A DNA stretch of 5,882 nt from RGIG5579 sp045655865. Its GTDB lineage: Bacteria > Bacillota > Clostridia > Oscillospirales > SIG627. Where the stretch lies: NCBI GenBank assembly GCA_045655865.1, contig JAZOQB010000015.1:1-5882 (forward strand), written 5' to 3'. Under the pieces are notes generated by a model, which had not been told where the DNA came from, did not search any database, and saw only the letters and a list, made by a program, of their open reading frames with translations. Below are positions 1-5,420 of the stretch, piece after piece. Positions within the stretch are counted from its first letter, which is position 1. Each line of letters begins with the position of its first letter. The translations under genes were made by a program, and so were the position numbers.

Positions 1-6
1 TGCTTT

Positions 7-654
7 TTATGCTTTATCTTCCTTGACCCAATCTGCTCTTTCAACGTGAAGGCTGACTGGCTGTTGTTCGCCCTGTCCGATCCCCTCTTGTTTGAATACA
101 GAAATAACTGTCTTGATTAAAATTTTCACATCCATTGAAAATGAGATGTTGTCTACATACTCCAAGTCATATGCAAACTTTTCTTCCCAGGACAGATTGT
201 TTCTTCCATTACACTGGGCAAGTCCGGTTAAGCCGGGGCGCACCGCGTGGCGCCGTCTTTCCTCAAGCGTATAGTAGGGCAAATAGGCAACCGTCAGCGG
301 TCTTGGACCTACAATAGAAATATCGCCTATTAAAATGTTCAAAAGAGACGGCAACTCATCGATAGAAAGAGAACGGATAATTCTGCCATACTTGTTCAGC
401 CGGTCTTTATTGGGGAGAAGCTTTCCGTTTTCGTCCTTTTTATTTGTCATGGATCTAAACTTTAACAGCTTAATGATCCTCTCTTCCTCTGTTTTGGGAT
501 CGATTTTGCCTGGGCGCCGTTGGATAAAAAAAGGATTTCCTTTCATGGCAATGCTTCCCGCAATTATAAAAAACAGAAAAAATGGAGAGAAAACTAAAAT
601 TGCCAAAAAAGAAAGAAGGAAATCTAACACTCTTTTAAAAAAATTAGCGTACAT
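7..654 (-). CDS. Undecaprenyl-phosphate sugar phosphotransferase (monotopic bacterial sugar transferase, PglC/WcaJ type)
   Basis: This 215-residue protein belongs to the bacterial sugar transferase family, which moves a phospho-sugar from a UDP-sugar onto undecaprenyl phosphate at the inner face of the membrane and so starts assembly of a capsule, exopolysaccharide or glycoprotein glycan. An N-terminal KRVLD motif (residues 7-11) leads into one hydrophobic re-entrant segment (about 10-34). The conserved motifs follow in order: QRRPGK (45-50), KFRSM (65-69), SIDELPSLLN (97-106) with the Asp99-Glu100 catalytic dyad, GPRP (116-119) and VRPGLTGLAQ (138-147). The length matches the minimal PglC-like core, so there is no extra multi-spanning domain as in WcaJ or WbaP. 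An AGAGG site lies about 8 bases before the ATG. The gene is transcribed towards the left edge, where further glycan genes would be expected. The family call is secure; the sugar donor cannot be read from the sequence. Confidence 0.93.
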   Translation of the reverse strand: MYANFFKRVLDFLLSFLAILVFSPFFLFFIIAGSIAMKGNPFFIQRRPGKIDPKTEEERIIKLLKFRSMTNKKDENGKLLPNKDRLNKYGRIIRSLSIDELPSLLNILIGDISIVGPRPLTVAYLPYYTLEERRRHAVRPGLTGLAQCNGRNNLSWEEKFAYDLEYVDNISFSMDVKILIKTVISVFKQEGIGQGEQQPVSLHVERADWVKEDKA

Positions 655-702
655 CTTTCTTACCTCTCAAAAAAACTGTCTGCAGCATTTAAATAGTTCA
701 TC

Positions 703-746
703 CGTTTGCTTGTTGCACTTTAAAAATGTTAAAAACAAGCAAAACG
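703..746. repeat. Imperfect inverted repeat in the intergenic stretch between the sugar transferase and guaA
   Basis: CGTTTGCTTGTT (703-714) is repeated in inverted form as AACAAGCAAAACG (734-746), giving a 12-bp stem with one bulged base and a 19-base AT-rich loop. No T-run follows on either strand, so it is not a classical terminator. The whole 655-826 stretch holds no gene that I can support, and I find no convincing promoter for the sugar transferase in it. The repeat could form a structure in a guaA-to-sugar-transferase read-through transcript, or it may be incidental. Confidence 0.45.
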
Positions 747-826
747 CTGTTGAGAAAATAATCGAAATAAAAATATGTAAAGTGGTGTTTTCCCAACTAT
801 TTCAAGAATCCAACAGCCAGTTGGTA

Positions 827-1828
827 TTATTCCCACTCGATGGTGCCGACCGGTTTTGGAGTGAGGTCGTATAGGACGCGATTGATGCCTTCCACCTCGT
901 GGGTGATTCGCAGGGTGATCTTAGATAGAACATCGTAAGGGATCTGTTCAATGGTGGCGCTCATAGCATCGGTAGTGTTAACAGCGCGGATGATGGCAGG
1001 CCATCCTTCATAGCGGCTTTCGTCCTTTACGCCAACGCTTTTAATATCGGGTACAACTATAAAATACTGCCACACCTTTTCAGCAAGACCGCAGTTATCA
1101 AATTCTTCTCTTAGAATAGCATCTGCTTCCCGCAGGGCGTTGAGTCGATCACGAGTGATGGCGCCAAGGCAACGAACTCCAAGTCCGGGACCGGGGAAGG
1201 GCTGACGGTACACCATGTTGTGTGGTAGTCCAAGAGCTTCGCCCACAACTCGTACTTCATCTTTAAACAAAAGCTTAATGGGTTCTACCAGCTCAAACTG
1301 AAGATCTTTGGGGAGGCCGCCGACGTTATGATGAGATTTAACAGCCTTTTTACCTTCTGCTTGCTTGATGCTTTCCAGAATGTCAGGATAAATGGTGCCT
1401 TGCGCAAGATATGTGATATCTTCAAGTTTTCTTGCTTCATCGGCAAATACATTAATAAATTCTGCTCCGATGATCTTTCTTTTTTCTTCGGGGTCAAAAA
1501 CACCGTCCAAAAGATTTAAAAAGCGATCGGTTGCATCCACATACACCAAGTTGGCATCCAGCTCGCCTTTGAAAAGGTTAATAACATTCTCAGATTCATT
1601 TTTACGCATCAGTCCATGGTTTACGTGGACGCAAGTCAACTGTTTTCCGATGGCTCGAATTAAAAGAGCAGCTACCACCGAGGAATCCACACCGCCGGAG
1701 AGAGCAAGCAGGACTTTTTTGTTTTTCACCTGATTTTGTATCTGTACTACCTGAGATTCTATAAAAGCATCTGCGAGTTCTTTGGTTGTGATTCTTGCCA
1801 TGGTTTCCGGACGAATGCTTGTATTCAT
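827..1828 (-). CDS. guaA: GMP synthase, stand-alone ATP-pyrophosphatase (synthetase) subunit without glutaminase domain
   Basis: The 333-residue protein matches the C-terminal two thirds of GuaA, which adenylates XMP and aminates it to GMP, the last step of guanine nucleotide synthesis. It shows the PP-loop SGGVDSS (residues 44-50), the substrate-binding stretch with GVFDPEEKRKIIG (109-121), LAQGTIYPD (141-149), KSHHNVGGLP (164-173), RQPFPGPGLG (208-217), and the C-terminal dimerisation domain ending in the family hallmark IEWE. The glutamine amidotransferase domain that precedes this in most bacterial GuaA proteins (about 190 residues) is absent. The ORF opens right after a GAGGAG site and its own promoter, and a divergent gene lies beyond, so this is not a local frameshift. 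The layout resembles the archaeal split enzyme (GuaAb). Inference: it uses ammonia from a separate GATase subunit or free ammonium. A second ATG at codon 10 is possible, but the binding site favours the first. Confidence 0.93.
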   Translation of the reverse strand: MNTSIRPETMARITTKELADAFIESQVVQIQNQVKNKKVLLALSGGVDSSVVAALLIRAIGKQLTCVHVNHGLMRKNESENVINLFKGELDANLVYVDATDRFLNLLDGVFDPEEKRKIIGAEFINVFADEARKLEDITYLAQGTIYPDILESIKQAEGKKAVKSHHNVGGLPKDLQFELVEPIKLLFKDEVRVVGEALGLPHNMVYRQPFPGPGLGVRCLGAITRDRLNALREADAILREEFDNCGLAEKVWQYFIVVPDIKSVGVKDESRYEGWPAIIRAVNTTDAMSATIEQIPYDVLSKITLRITHEVEGINRVLYDLTPKPVGTIEWE

Positions 1829-1835
1829 AAGTTAT

Positions 1836-1841
1836 CTCCTC
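1836..1841 (-). promoter_or_regulatory. Ribosome binding site of the GMP synthase subunit
   Basis: On the minus strand GAGGAG lies 7 bases before the ATG at 1828. This fixes the upstream start codon and so shows that the protein truly begins just before the PP-loop domain instead of being a fragment of a longer fused enzyme. Confidence 0.8.
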
Positions 1842-1873
1842 GTTTTTTGTTTTACCTTACTTTTATAGTATGT

Positions 1874-1902
1874 AGTATAATGTATTTTTTTCATTCTTGC
1901 AA
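1874..1902 (-). promoter_or_regulatory. Sigma-A type promoter of the GMP synthase gene
   Basis: Read on the minus strand, TTGCAA (1902-1897), a 17-base spacer and TATACT (1879-1874) give a near-consensus vegetative promoter. Transcription should start around 1867, leaving a leader of only about 40 bases, too short for a purine riboswitch. It lies back to back with the promoter of the acetyltransferase gene. Confidence 0.7.
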
Positions 1903-1926
1903 GAGTGCTGAGAAACTTTTTTTGCA

Positions 1927-1955
1927 TTGACAACGGTTTGTTTTTGCTTTACCAT
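1927..1955 (+). promoter_or_regulatory. Sigma-A type promoter of the GNAT acetyltransferase gene
   Basis: A perfect TTGACA (1927-1932), a 17-base spacer and TACCAT (1950-1955, four of six consensus bases) sit just upstream of the ribosome binding site GGGAGGGG (1967-1974). The start would be near 1962, giving a leader of about 19 bases. The -35 box is 24 bases from that of the divergent guaA promoter. Confidence 0.6.
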
Positions 1956-1980
1956 TGAATGAAGAAGGGAGGGGAAGAAC

Positions 1981-2442
1981 ATGAAAATTAAGGCACTTTC
2001 CTATGAAGATATGGACAATGCGTCTCAGGTTCTTTGGAAGAGCTTCTATCATGCGGAAAAAGACCGATACTCCGTGTTAGGAATGGAACGCTTTCGAGAC
2101 CTTACCTCTCCTATCTCACTTTCGATAAATATGATGGACGGCGGAATCCACCTGTTCGGTGCTTTTATTGAAGAAGATCTCGTTGCTGTAGGAGCAGTAA
2201 AAGAGCGTCGTCACATTCTCCTTTTATATGTTTTGCCGGAATGGAAAGGGCAAGGGATCGGCAGCGCCCTGCTTCTTTGCATGGAAAAATACTGTTCAAC
2301 AAGCCAGGTGACACTAAATTCATCCGATGGCGCCATCGGATTTTACCAAAAGCGCGGATATCGGATCCAGTCTTCGCGTTGTATTGAGGAAGAGCTGGTT
2401 TTTACTCCTATGATAAAAAATATTAAAATTGAAGAATTGTAA
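1981..2442 (+). CDS. GNAT family N-acetyltransferase, substrate unknown
   Basis: This 153-residue protein has the layout of a single-domain GCN5-related N-acetyltransferase, which transfers an acetyl group from acetyl-CoA to an amine of a small molecule or protein. The acetyl-CoA pyrophosphate loop is seen as LYVLPEWKGQGIGSALL (residues 82-97), where KGQGIG replaces the usual Q/R-x-x-G-x-G/A with a Lys at the first position. Motif B follows as GFYQKRGYR (120-128). The N-terminal half (residues 1-60) should form the acceptor side and carries no motif I recognise. The ATG is preceded by an excellent GGGAGGGG site 6-8 bases upstream and by its own promoter, so it appears to be a monocistronic gene between guaA and the iron locus. 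There is no signal peptide or membrane segment. The fold call is firm; the acceptor cannot be predicted, and nearness to feoA is not evidence of a role in iron metabolism. Confidence 0.88.
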   Translation: MKIKALSYEDMDNASQVLWKSFYHAEKDRYSVLGMERFRDLTSPISLSINMMDGGIHLFGAFIEEDLVAVGAVKERRHILLLYVLPEWKGQGIGSALLLCMEKYCSTSQVTLNSSDGAIGFYQKRGYRIQSSRCIEEELVFTPMIKNIKIEEL

Positions 2443-2477
2443 ACAATTGCTTTTGTTAATTTTTGATAAAACAAGAA

Positions 2478-2523
2478 TTTTTTTAAAAAAAGTATTGACA
2501 AATTCGGTGTTTCTGGATAAGAT
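2478..2523 (+). promoter_or_regulatory. Promoter of feoA with an AT-rich UP-element-like tract
   Basis: A perfect TTGACA (2495-2500), a 17-base spacer and TAAGAT (2518-2523, four of six consensus bases) form a strong vegetative promoter with transcription starting near 2530. Directly upstream of the -35 box, a run of seven T and seven A (2478-2491) lies where the alpha subunit of RNA polymerase contacts UP elements. A candidate repressor box begins a few bases after the start site, which suits a promoter that is strong when iron is scarce and blocked when it is plentiful. Confidence 0.72.
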
Positions 2524-2534
2524 ATTAACGGCAG

Positions 2535-2548
2535 TTAGCGTATGCTAA
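2535..2548. promoter_or_regulatory. Candidate metal-responsive operator 1 (before feoA)
   Basis: TTAGC-GTAT-GCTAA is a perfect 5-bp inverted repeat with a 4-base centre, located at about +5 to +19 of the predicted feoA transcript. The AGTTAGC half-site resembles those of DtxR/IdeR-type iron-dependent repressors, and the same geometry recurs upstream of feoB. Assignment to a specific regulator is inference; Fur sites look different. Confidence 0.55.
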
Positions 2549-2562
2549 TCGCAATATTTGAA

Positions 2563-2567
2563 TGAGG
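2563..2567 (+). promoter_or_regulatory. Ribosome binding site that decides the feoA start
   Basis: TGAGG is 8 bases before the ATG at 2576. Upstream in-frame candidates, TTG at 2558 and ATG at 2570, have no usable site (the latter would be 2 bases away), so 2576 is chosen. Confidence 0.65.
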
Positions 2568-2575
2568 CAATGCAT

Positions 2576-2806
2576 ATGAATTTATTGGATGCAAAAGAGG
2601 GGAAAGAGTACATCATTCAGAGCATTGAAACCGATGATGAGGAATTGAACTCGTTCCTATTCTCCCTAGGTTGCTACAGCGGAGAGCCGATCACCGTGAT
2701 TTCACACTGTAACGGAGGATGCGTCGTTTCTATCAAGGACGGTCGCTACACAATGGATCGGTCTTTATCGGAAGCAATTTTGCTCAAGGGATCCAATCAT
2801 GAATAA
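2576..2806 (+). CDS. feoA: FeoA, SH3-like accessory protein of ferrous iron transport
   Basis: The product is a 76-residue cytoplasmic protein starting MNLLDAKEGKEY, as FeoA proteins usually do. It carries the family core LGCYSGEPITVISH (residues 31-44), where LGL-x-x-G is usual, and ends with the strand MDRSLSEAILL (60-70), equivalent to the LRxxEAxxI stretch. FeoA is a small SH3-like domain thought to bind FeoB on the cytoplasmic side and modulate its activity. Length is normal for the family. A longer form from a TTG at 2558 is possible but has no binding site. The gene has its own strong promoter and a palindromic operator, and a terminator-like hairpin begins at its stop codon, so it may be made in excess over FeoB. 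Only one feoA copy is present here, while many Clostridia have two. FeoA identity is likely, though small SH3-like domains are weakly conserved. Confidence 0.88.
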   Translation: MNLLDAKEGKEYIIQSIETDDEELNSFLFSLGCYSGEPITVISHCNGGCVVSIKDGRYTMDRSLSEAILLKGSNHE

Positions 2807-2829
2807 GACGGCGTTTGCCGTTTATTTTT
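2803..2829 (+). terminator. Intercistronic terminator or attenuator hairpin between feoA and feoB
   Basis: ACGGC-GTTT-GCCGT (2808-2821) forms a 5-bp GC-rich stem, which four more pairs extend (ATAA 2803-2806 with TTAT 2822-2825, one bulged G). It is followed directly by T-rich sequence (2821-2829). The lower stem includes the feoA stop codon. This is a good intrinsic terminator shape of moderate strength, so partial read-through into feoB is plausible. Confidence 0.65.
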
Positions 2830-2833
2830 CCCA

Positions 2834-2857
2834 TTTAGTTAGCCTAGGGTAACTAAA
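2834..2857. promoter_or_regulatory. Candidate metal-responsive operator 2 (before feoB)
   Basis: A 24-bp palindrome runs from TTTAGTTA (2834-2841) to TAACTAAA (2850-2857) around a CCTAGG centre, with 11 of 12 pairs matching. Its core TTAGCCTAGGGTAA has the same TTAGC-N4-GSTAA layout as the box before feoA. It has no loop and no T-run, so it is better read as a protein-binding site than as an RNA hairpin. I see no clear -35/-10 pair for feoB nearby; TTTAAT at 2870-2875 is a possible -10 without a good -35. The DtxR-type assignment is inference. Confidence 0.6.
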
Positions 2858-2894
2858 GAGTTTGTTTGTTTTAATCGTAAAGAGAGGATAAAGA

Positions 2895-4892
2895 ATGAGA
2901 ATTGCTCTAACAGGAAATCCCAATAGCGGAAAGACAACTATGTACAACGCAATCACCGGTCGCAATGAGCGGGTCGGTAACTGGGCTGGCGTCACGGTAG
3001 AAAAGAAGGAACATTCCGTTAAAAAGAGTTTATATTCCGGCGAAGAAAGCCTGGTAGCGGTTGATTTGCCCGGCGCGTATTCCATGTCACCCTTTACTTC
3101 CGAAGAGAGTATCACCAGTTCCTATATTAAAAACGAAAGTCCCGATGTCATTGTAAATATTGTTGATGCGACAAATTTAAGCCGTAGCTTGTTTTTTACA
3201 ACTCAACTTTTGGAACTGGGCATACCTGTCGTGGTTGCGCTAAACAAAAGCGATCTGACTGAAAAAAAGGAGACAAAAATCAATGTTGCTCTCCTTTCGG
3301 AAAAGCTCGGCTGTCCGGTTGTGAAGACAGTATCTACCAGTGCTTCGGGGTTGAAGAATCTTTTAAAAGTTGCACTTTCTCAAAAGGGGAGAGAACAAAA
3401 AGCTCCCTATAGTCAAGAAAATGTTACCCTTTTGAATAAAACTCAGGCAGAAGAAGCTGACCGGAAGCGGTTTTGCTTTGTCAATGAGATCGTGGAAGCA
3501 GTGGAGGTTCGCAAGATCTTTACCAAAGATAAAAACGTGCAGGATAAGATTGACGCTGTACTTACCAACAAGTGGCTTGGAATCCCGGTTTTTGCCGTAG
3601 TGATGTTTTTAGTCTTTGATATTTCTCAGTCTTCCTTTGGTCCTTTTTTAGCCGACATTCTTACCGGTTGGATCGAATCCTTTCAGAATTGGGTAGCCGG
3701 GTTTATGACAAATGCATCTCCGGTACTCCAAGCGCTTTTGCTTGATGGAATCATTGGCGGCGTTGGTGCTGTTGTTGGATTTTTACCATTGGTTATGGTC
3801 ATGTATTTTCTGATTGCATTGCTGGAAGATTGCGGATATATGGCCAGAGTATCTGTCGTTTTGGATCCTATCTTTAAGAAAGTAGGTCTCTCGGGAAAAT
3901 CTGTTATTCCGTTTGTGATCGGAACCGGCTGCGCTATCCCAGGAGTTATGGCTTGCCGAACGATTCGAAACGAAAGAGAGCGTAGAGCCACAGCTATGCT
4001 TACCCCTTTTATGCCTTGTGGCGCAAAGCTTCCTGTGATCGCCCTGTTTGCAGGCGTTTTCTTCGACGATGCATCCTGGGTAGGAACACTTATGTATTTT
4101 ATTGGAATTGCAATTATCTTTTTTGGTGCGCTTCTTATTAATAAAATCACGGGAAATAAGAATAGAAAAAGCTTTTTCATTATGGAAATGCCTGAGTATA
4201 AGATCCCAAGCTTGCTCCGCGCTGTTCAGTCTATGCTTTCCCGGGGCTGGGCGTATATTGTAAAAGCCGGTACCATTATTCTTTTATGCAACACCGTGAT
4301 TCAAATCATGCAAACATTTAATTGGAACTTTCATGTGGTGGATGAGTCAGCAGCTGATACCTCAATCCTTGCCTCCATCGCTACTCCTTTCGCTTTCCTA
4401 TTGATTCCTCTCGGTTTTGGTGTTTGGCAGATGGCAGCCGCTACCATTACCGGTTTAATTGCAAAGGAAAACGTGGTTGGAACCTTGGCCATATGTTACG
4501 GTATAACAAACTTCATTGATACCGAAGAGCTAGTTCTTACCGGTAACGCCAGTGAAGTAGCGGCAGTTTTGGGCTTGACAAAGGCCGCGGCCTTATCTTG
4601 CCTCATGTTCAATCTTTTCTGCCCACCGTGTTTTGCGGCCATTGGTGCCATGAATTCTGAAATCAAAGATTCAAAGTGGCTATGGGGCGGTATTGGTCTG
4701 CAATTTGCAACCGGTTATACCATTGCATATTTTGTCTATCAGATCGGAACACTGATTACGGAAGGAAAGATGGGCGCTGGATTTTTAACGGGATTGATGA
4801 CAGTGGCCGCAATCGCAGCAATTATCTTGGCTTTAATGAAAAATACCGAAAAAACGCTAAATGAAGAGCTGACCGTAAAGGAAAAAAAATAA
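2895..4892 (+). CDS. feoB: FeoB, ferrous iron transport GTPase/permease
   Basis: The 665-residue protein is the main Fe2+ import permease of anaerobes. The N-terminal G domain shows G1 GNPNSGKTT (residues 7-15), switch I VGNWAGVTVEKKE (27-39, with the G2 Thr34), G3 DLPG (57-60), G4 NKSD (117-120) and a G5-like STSAS (147-151). A helical spacer domain follows (about 170-225), then a polytopic membrane part from about residue 228 to 648. Gate motifs are GTGCAIPGVMACRT (343-356), FMPCGAKLP (372-380) and FCPPCFAAIGA (575-585), each with Cys residues that may line the iron path. The length matches the shorter Firmicute FeoB class rather than the roughly 770-residue enterobacterial type. The ATG is 7 bases after AGAGAGG. 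The gene lies 88 bases after feoA, beyond a hairpin and a candidate operator, and 16 bases before the small Cys-rich protein, with which it is surely cotranscribed. Confidence 0.97.
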   Translation: MRIALTGNPNSGKTTMYNAITGRNERVGNWAGVTVEKKEHSVKKSLYSGEESLVAVDLPGAYSMSPFTSEESITSSYIKNESPDVIVNIVDATNLSRSLFFTTQLLELGIPVVVALNKSDLTEKKETKINVALLSEKLGCPVVKTVSTSASGLKNLLKVALSQKGREQKAPYSQENVTLLNKTQAEEADRKRFCFVNEIVEAVEVRKIFTKDKNVQDKIDAVLTNKWLGIPVFAVVMFLVFDISQSSFGPFLADILTGWIESFQNWVAGFMTNASPVLQALLLDGIIGGVGAVVGFLPLVMVMYFLIALLEDCGYMARVSVVLDPIFKKVGLSGKSVIPFVIGTGCAIPGVMACRTIRNERERRATAMLTPFMPCGAKLPVIALFAGVFFDDASWVGTLMYFIGIAIIFFGALLINKITGNKNRKSFFIMEMPEYKIPSLLRAVQSMLSRGWAYIVKAGTIILLCNTVIQIMQTFNWNFHVVDESAADTSILASIATPFAFLLIPLGFGVWQMAAATITGLIAKENVVGTLAICYGITNFIDTEELVLTGNASEVAAVLGLTKAAALSCLMFNLFCPPCFAAIGAMNSEIKDSKWLWGGIGLQFATGYTIAYFVYQIGTLITEGKMGAGFLTGLMTVAAIAAIILALMKNTEKTLNEELTVKEKK

Positions 4893-4908
4893 GTCAGCTG
4901 GAGATAAA

Positions 4909-5091
4909 ATGGAAAACATCGTCTTTACGTCTATTCTCATTATCATAATTGGTCTTGCCGCATTTTACGTCATTCGCGCAAAGAAGAAAGGCAGAAAATG
5001 CATCGGTTGTTCTGAAGAAATTTGCCCTCACAGGCAAAAAGGCATCTCTTGCTGTTCTTGTGGGGAAAACCTTTCGAATGATGCCAATTGA
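4909..5091 (+). CDS. FeoB-associated Cys-rich small membrane protein
   Basis: This 60-residue protein matches the FeoB-associated Cys-rich membrane protein family, found next to feoB in many Firmicutes. It has a single N-terminal membrane helix (about residues 4-23), a basic stretch RAKKKGRK (23-30) marking the cytoplasmic side, and then a cysteine-rich tail with Cys31, Cys34, Cys39, Cys48, Cys49 and Cys51, including a CIGC pair. A GGAG site lies 5 bases before the ATG, and the gene starts 16 bases after the feoB stop, so the two form one transcription unit. Known of the family: constant association with feoB and no settled biochemical role. Inference: the tail could bind Fe2+ as it leaves the permease, or act as a small FeoC-like partner or redox sensor. 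The stop codon lies inside the outer arm of the terminator repeat that follows. Confidence 0.88.
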   Translation: MENIVFTSILIIIIGLAAFYVIRAKKKGRKCIGCSEEICPHRQKGISCCSCGENLSNDAN

Positions 5092-5160
5092 AGCGAAGCA
5101 GAAAAGAAAGGAGTAGATTGAAAAATCTACTCCTTTTAGCACTCTTTCGCTTCGCAATTG
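5085..5160 (+). terminator. Terminator of the feo operon, nested inverted repeat
   Basis: The core is a perfect 13-bp stem, AAAGGAGTAGATT (5107-5119) and AATCTACTCCTTT (5124-5136), closed by a GAAA tetraloop and ending in TTTT. An outer pair of arms, CAATTG-AAGCGAA (5085-5097) and TTCGCTT-cg-CAATTG (5146-5160), extends the symmetry with a 2-base bulge. The left outer arm overlaps the stop codon of the small membrane protein gene. Confidence 0.85.
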
Positions 5161-5164
5161 ATAA

Positions 5165-5196
5165 AAATGAAGATGCGCATTTGCGCATCTTCATTT
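5165..5196 (-). terminator. Terminator of the rubrerythrin/BFD transcript (possibly bidirectional)
   Basis: AAATGAAGATGCGCA (5165-5179) and TGCGCATCTTCATTT (5182-5196) give a perfect stem of about 14-15 bp with a minimal loop, followed on the minus strand by TTTTTAT. It lies 5 bases after the stop of the minus-strand BFD gene and backs onto the feo terminator, so it insulates the two converging units. Confidence 0.82.
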
Positions 5197-5200
5197 AATT

Positions 5201-5395
5201 TTATCTCATCATTTCCTTGGAAATAATATCCAAGACTTTTTGATAGCAACCACCACATCCGGTAGAGCAGTGGGTAACTTCTTTGACATGCTCAAAGGCG
5301 CCAAGGACGCTGCTAAAGTTGGTGTTTTGATGCAGAGCAAGAACGATATCATTGTAAGAAACCTGCTTGCAATTACAAACTTTGTAATTTTCCAT
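5201..5395 (-). CDS. BFD-like [2Fe-2S]-binding protein
   Basis: This 64-residue soluble protein is a free-standing BFD-type domain, the fold of bacterioferritin-associated ferredoxin that is also found in NifU and nitrite reductase. It has VCNCKQV (residues 6-12) with Cys7 and Cys9, and THCSTGCGGC (41-50) with Cys47 and Cys50 as the expected remaining cluster ligands; Cys43 is an additional cysteine. Two short helices fill the rest (about 14-35 and 50-60). An AAGGAG site is 7 bases before the ATG. Homologues carry electrons, for example to release iron from bacterioferritin; no bacterioferritin gene is in the window. Here the gene follows the reverse rubrerythrin after 62 bases without an obvious promoter of its own, so cotranscription is likely. 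Inference: it may pass electrons to the rubrerythrin or take part in iron release. The domain call is firm; the partner is unknown. Confidence 0.87.
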   Translation of the reverse strand: MENYKVCNCKQVSYNDIVLALHQNTNFSSVLGAFEHVKEVTHCSTGCGGCYQKVLDIISKEMMR

Positions 5396-5420
5396 ATTAC
5401 TTCTCCTTAATCGATCAAAT

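Noticed and set aside
810..824. Small inverted repeat CCAAC-AGCCA-GTTGG just after the guaA stop, considered as its terminator
   Set aside because: The stem is only 5 bp and no T-run follows on the minus strand.
335..874. Long plus-strand open frame of 179 codons opposite the sugar transferase and the end of guaA
   Set aside because: It is antisense to two genes with clear family motifs, has no ribosome binding site, crosses an intergenic region and shows no recognisable domain.
1829..1866. Purine riboswitch in the guaA leader
   Set aside because: The predicted leader is only about 40 bases, too short for the aptamer, and I see no three-way junction pattern.
2442..2466. AT-rich hairpin AACAA/TTGTT after the acetyltransferase stop, considered as its terminator
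   Set aside because: The stem is 5 bp of mostly A-T pairs, so it is too weak to call, although a T-run (2460-2465) follows.
2558..2575. N-terminal extension of FeoA from a TTG codon
   Set aside because: There is no binding site before the TTG, and TGAGG is placed correctly for the ATG at 2576, which also gives the usual FeoA N-terminus.
3683..4180. Minus-strand open frame of 165 codons inside feoB
   Set aside because: It lies wholly opposite a highly conserved part of FeoB, and its translation is a low-complexity mirror of membrane-coding sequence with no motif.
4894..5194. Two overlapping minus-strand open frames opposite the small Cys-rich protein gene
   Set aside because: They run through both terminator hairpins and oppose a gene with a good ribosome binding site and a recognised family; no coding evidence.
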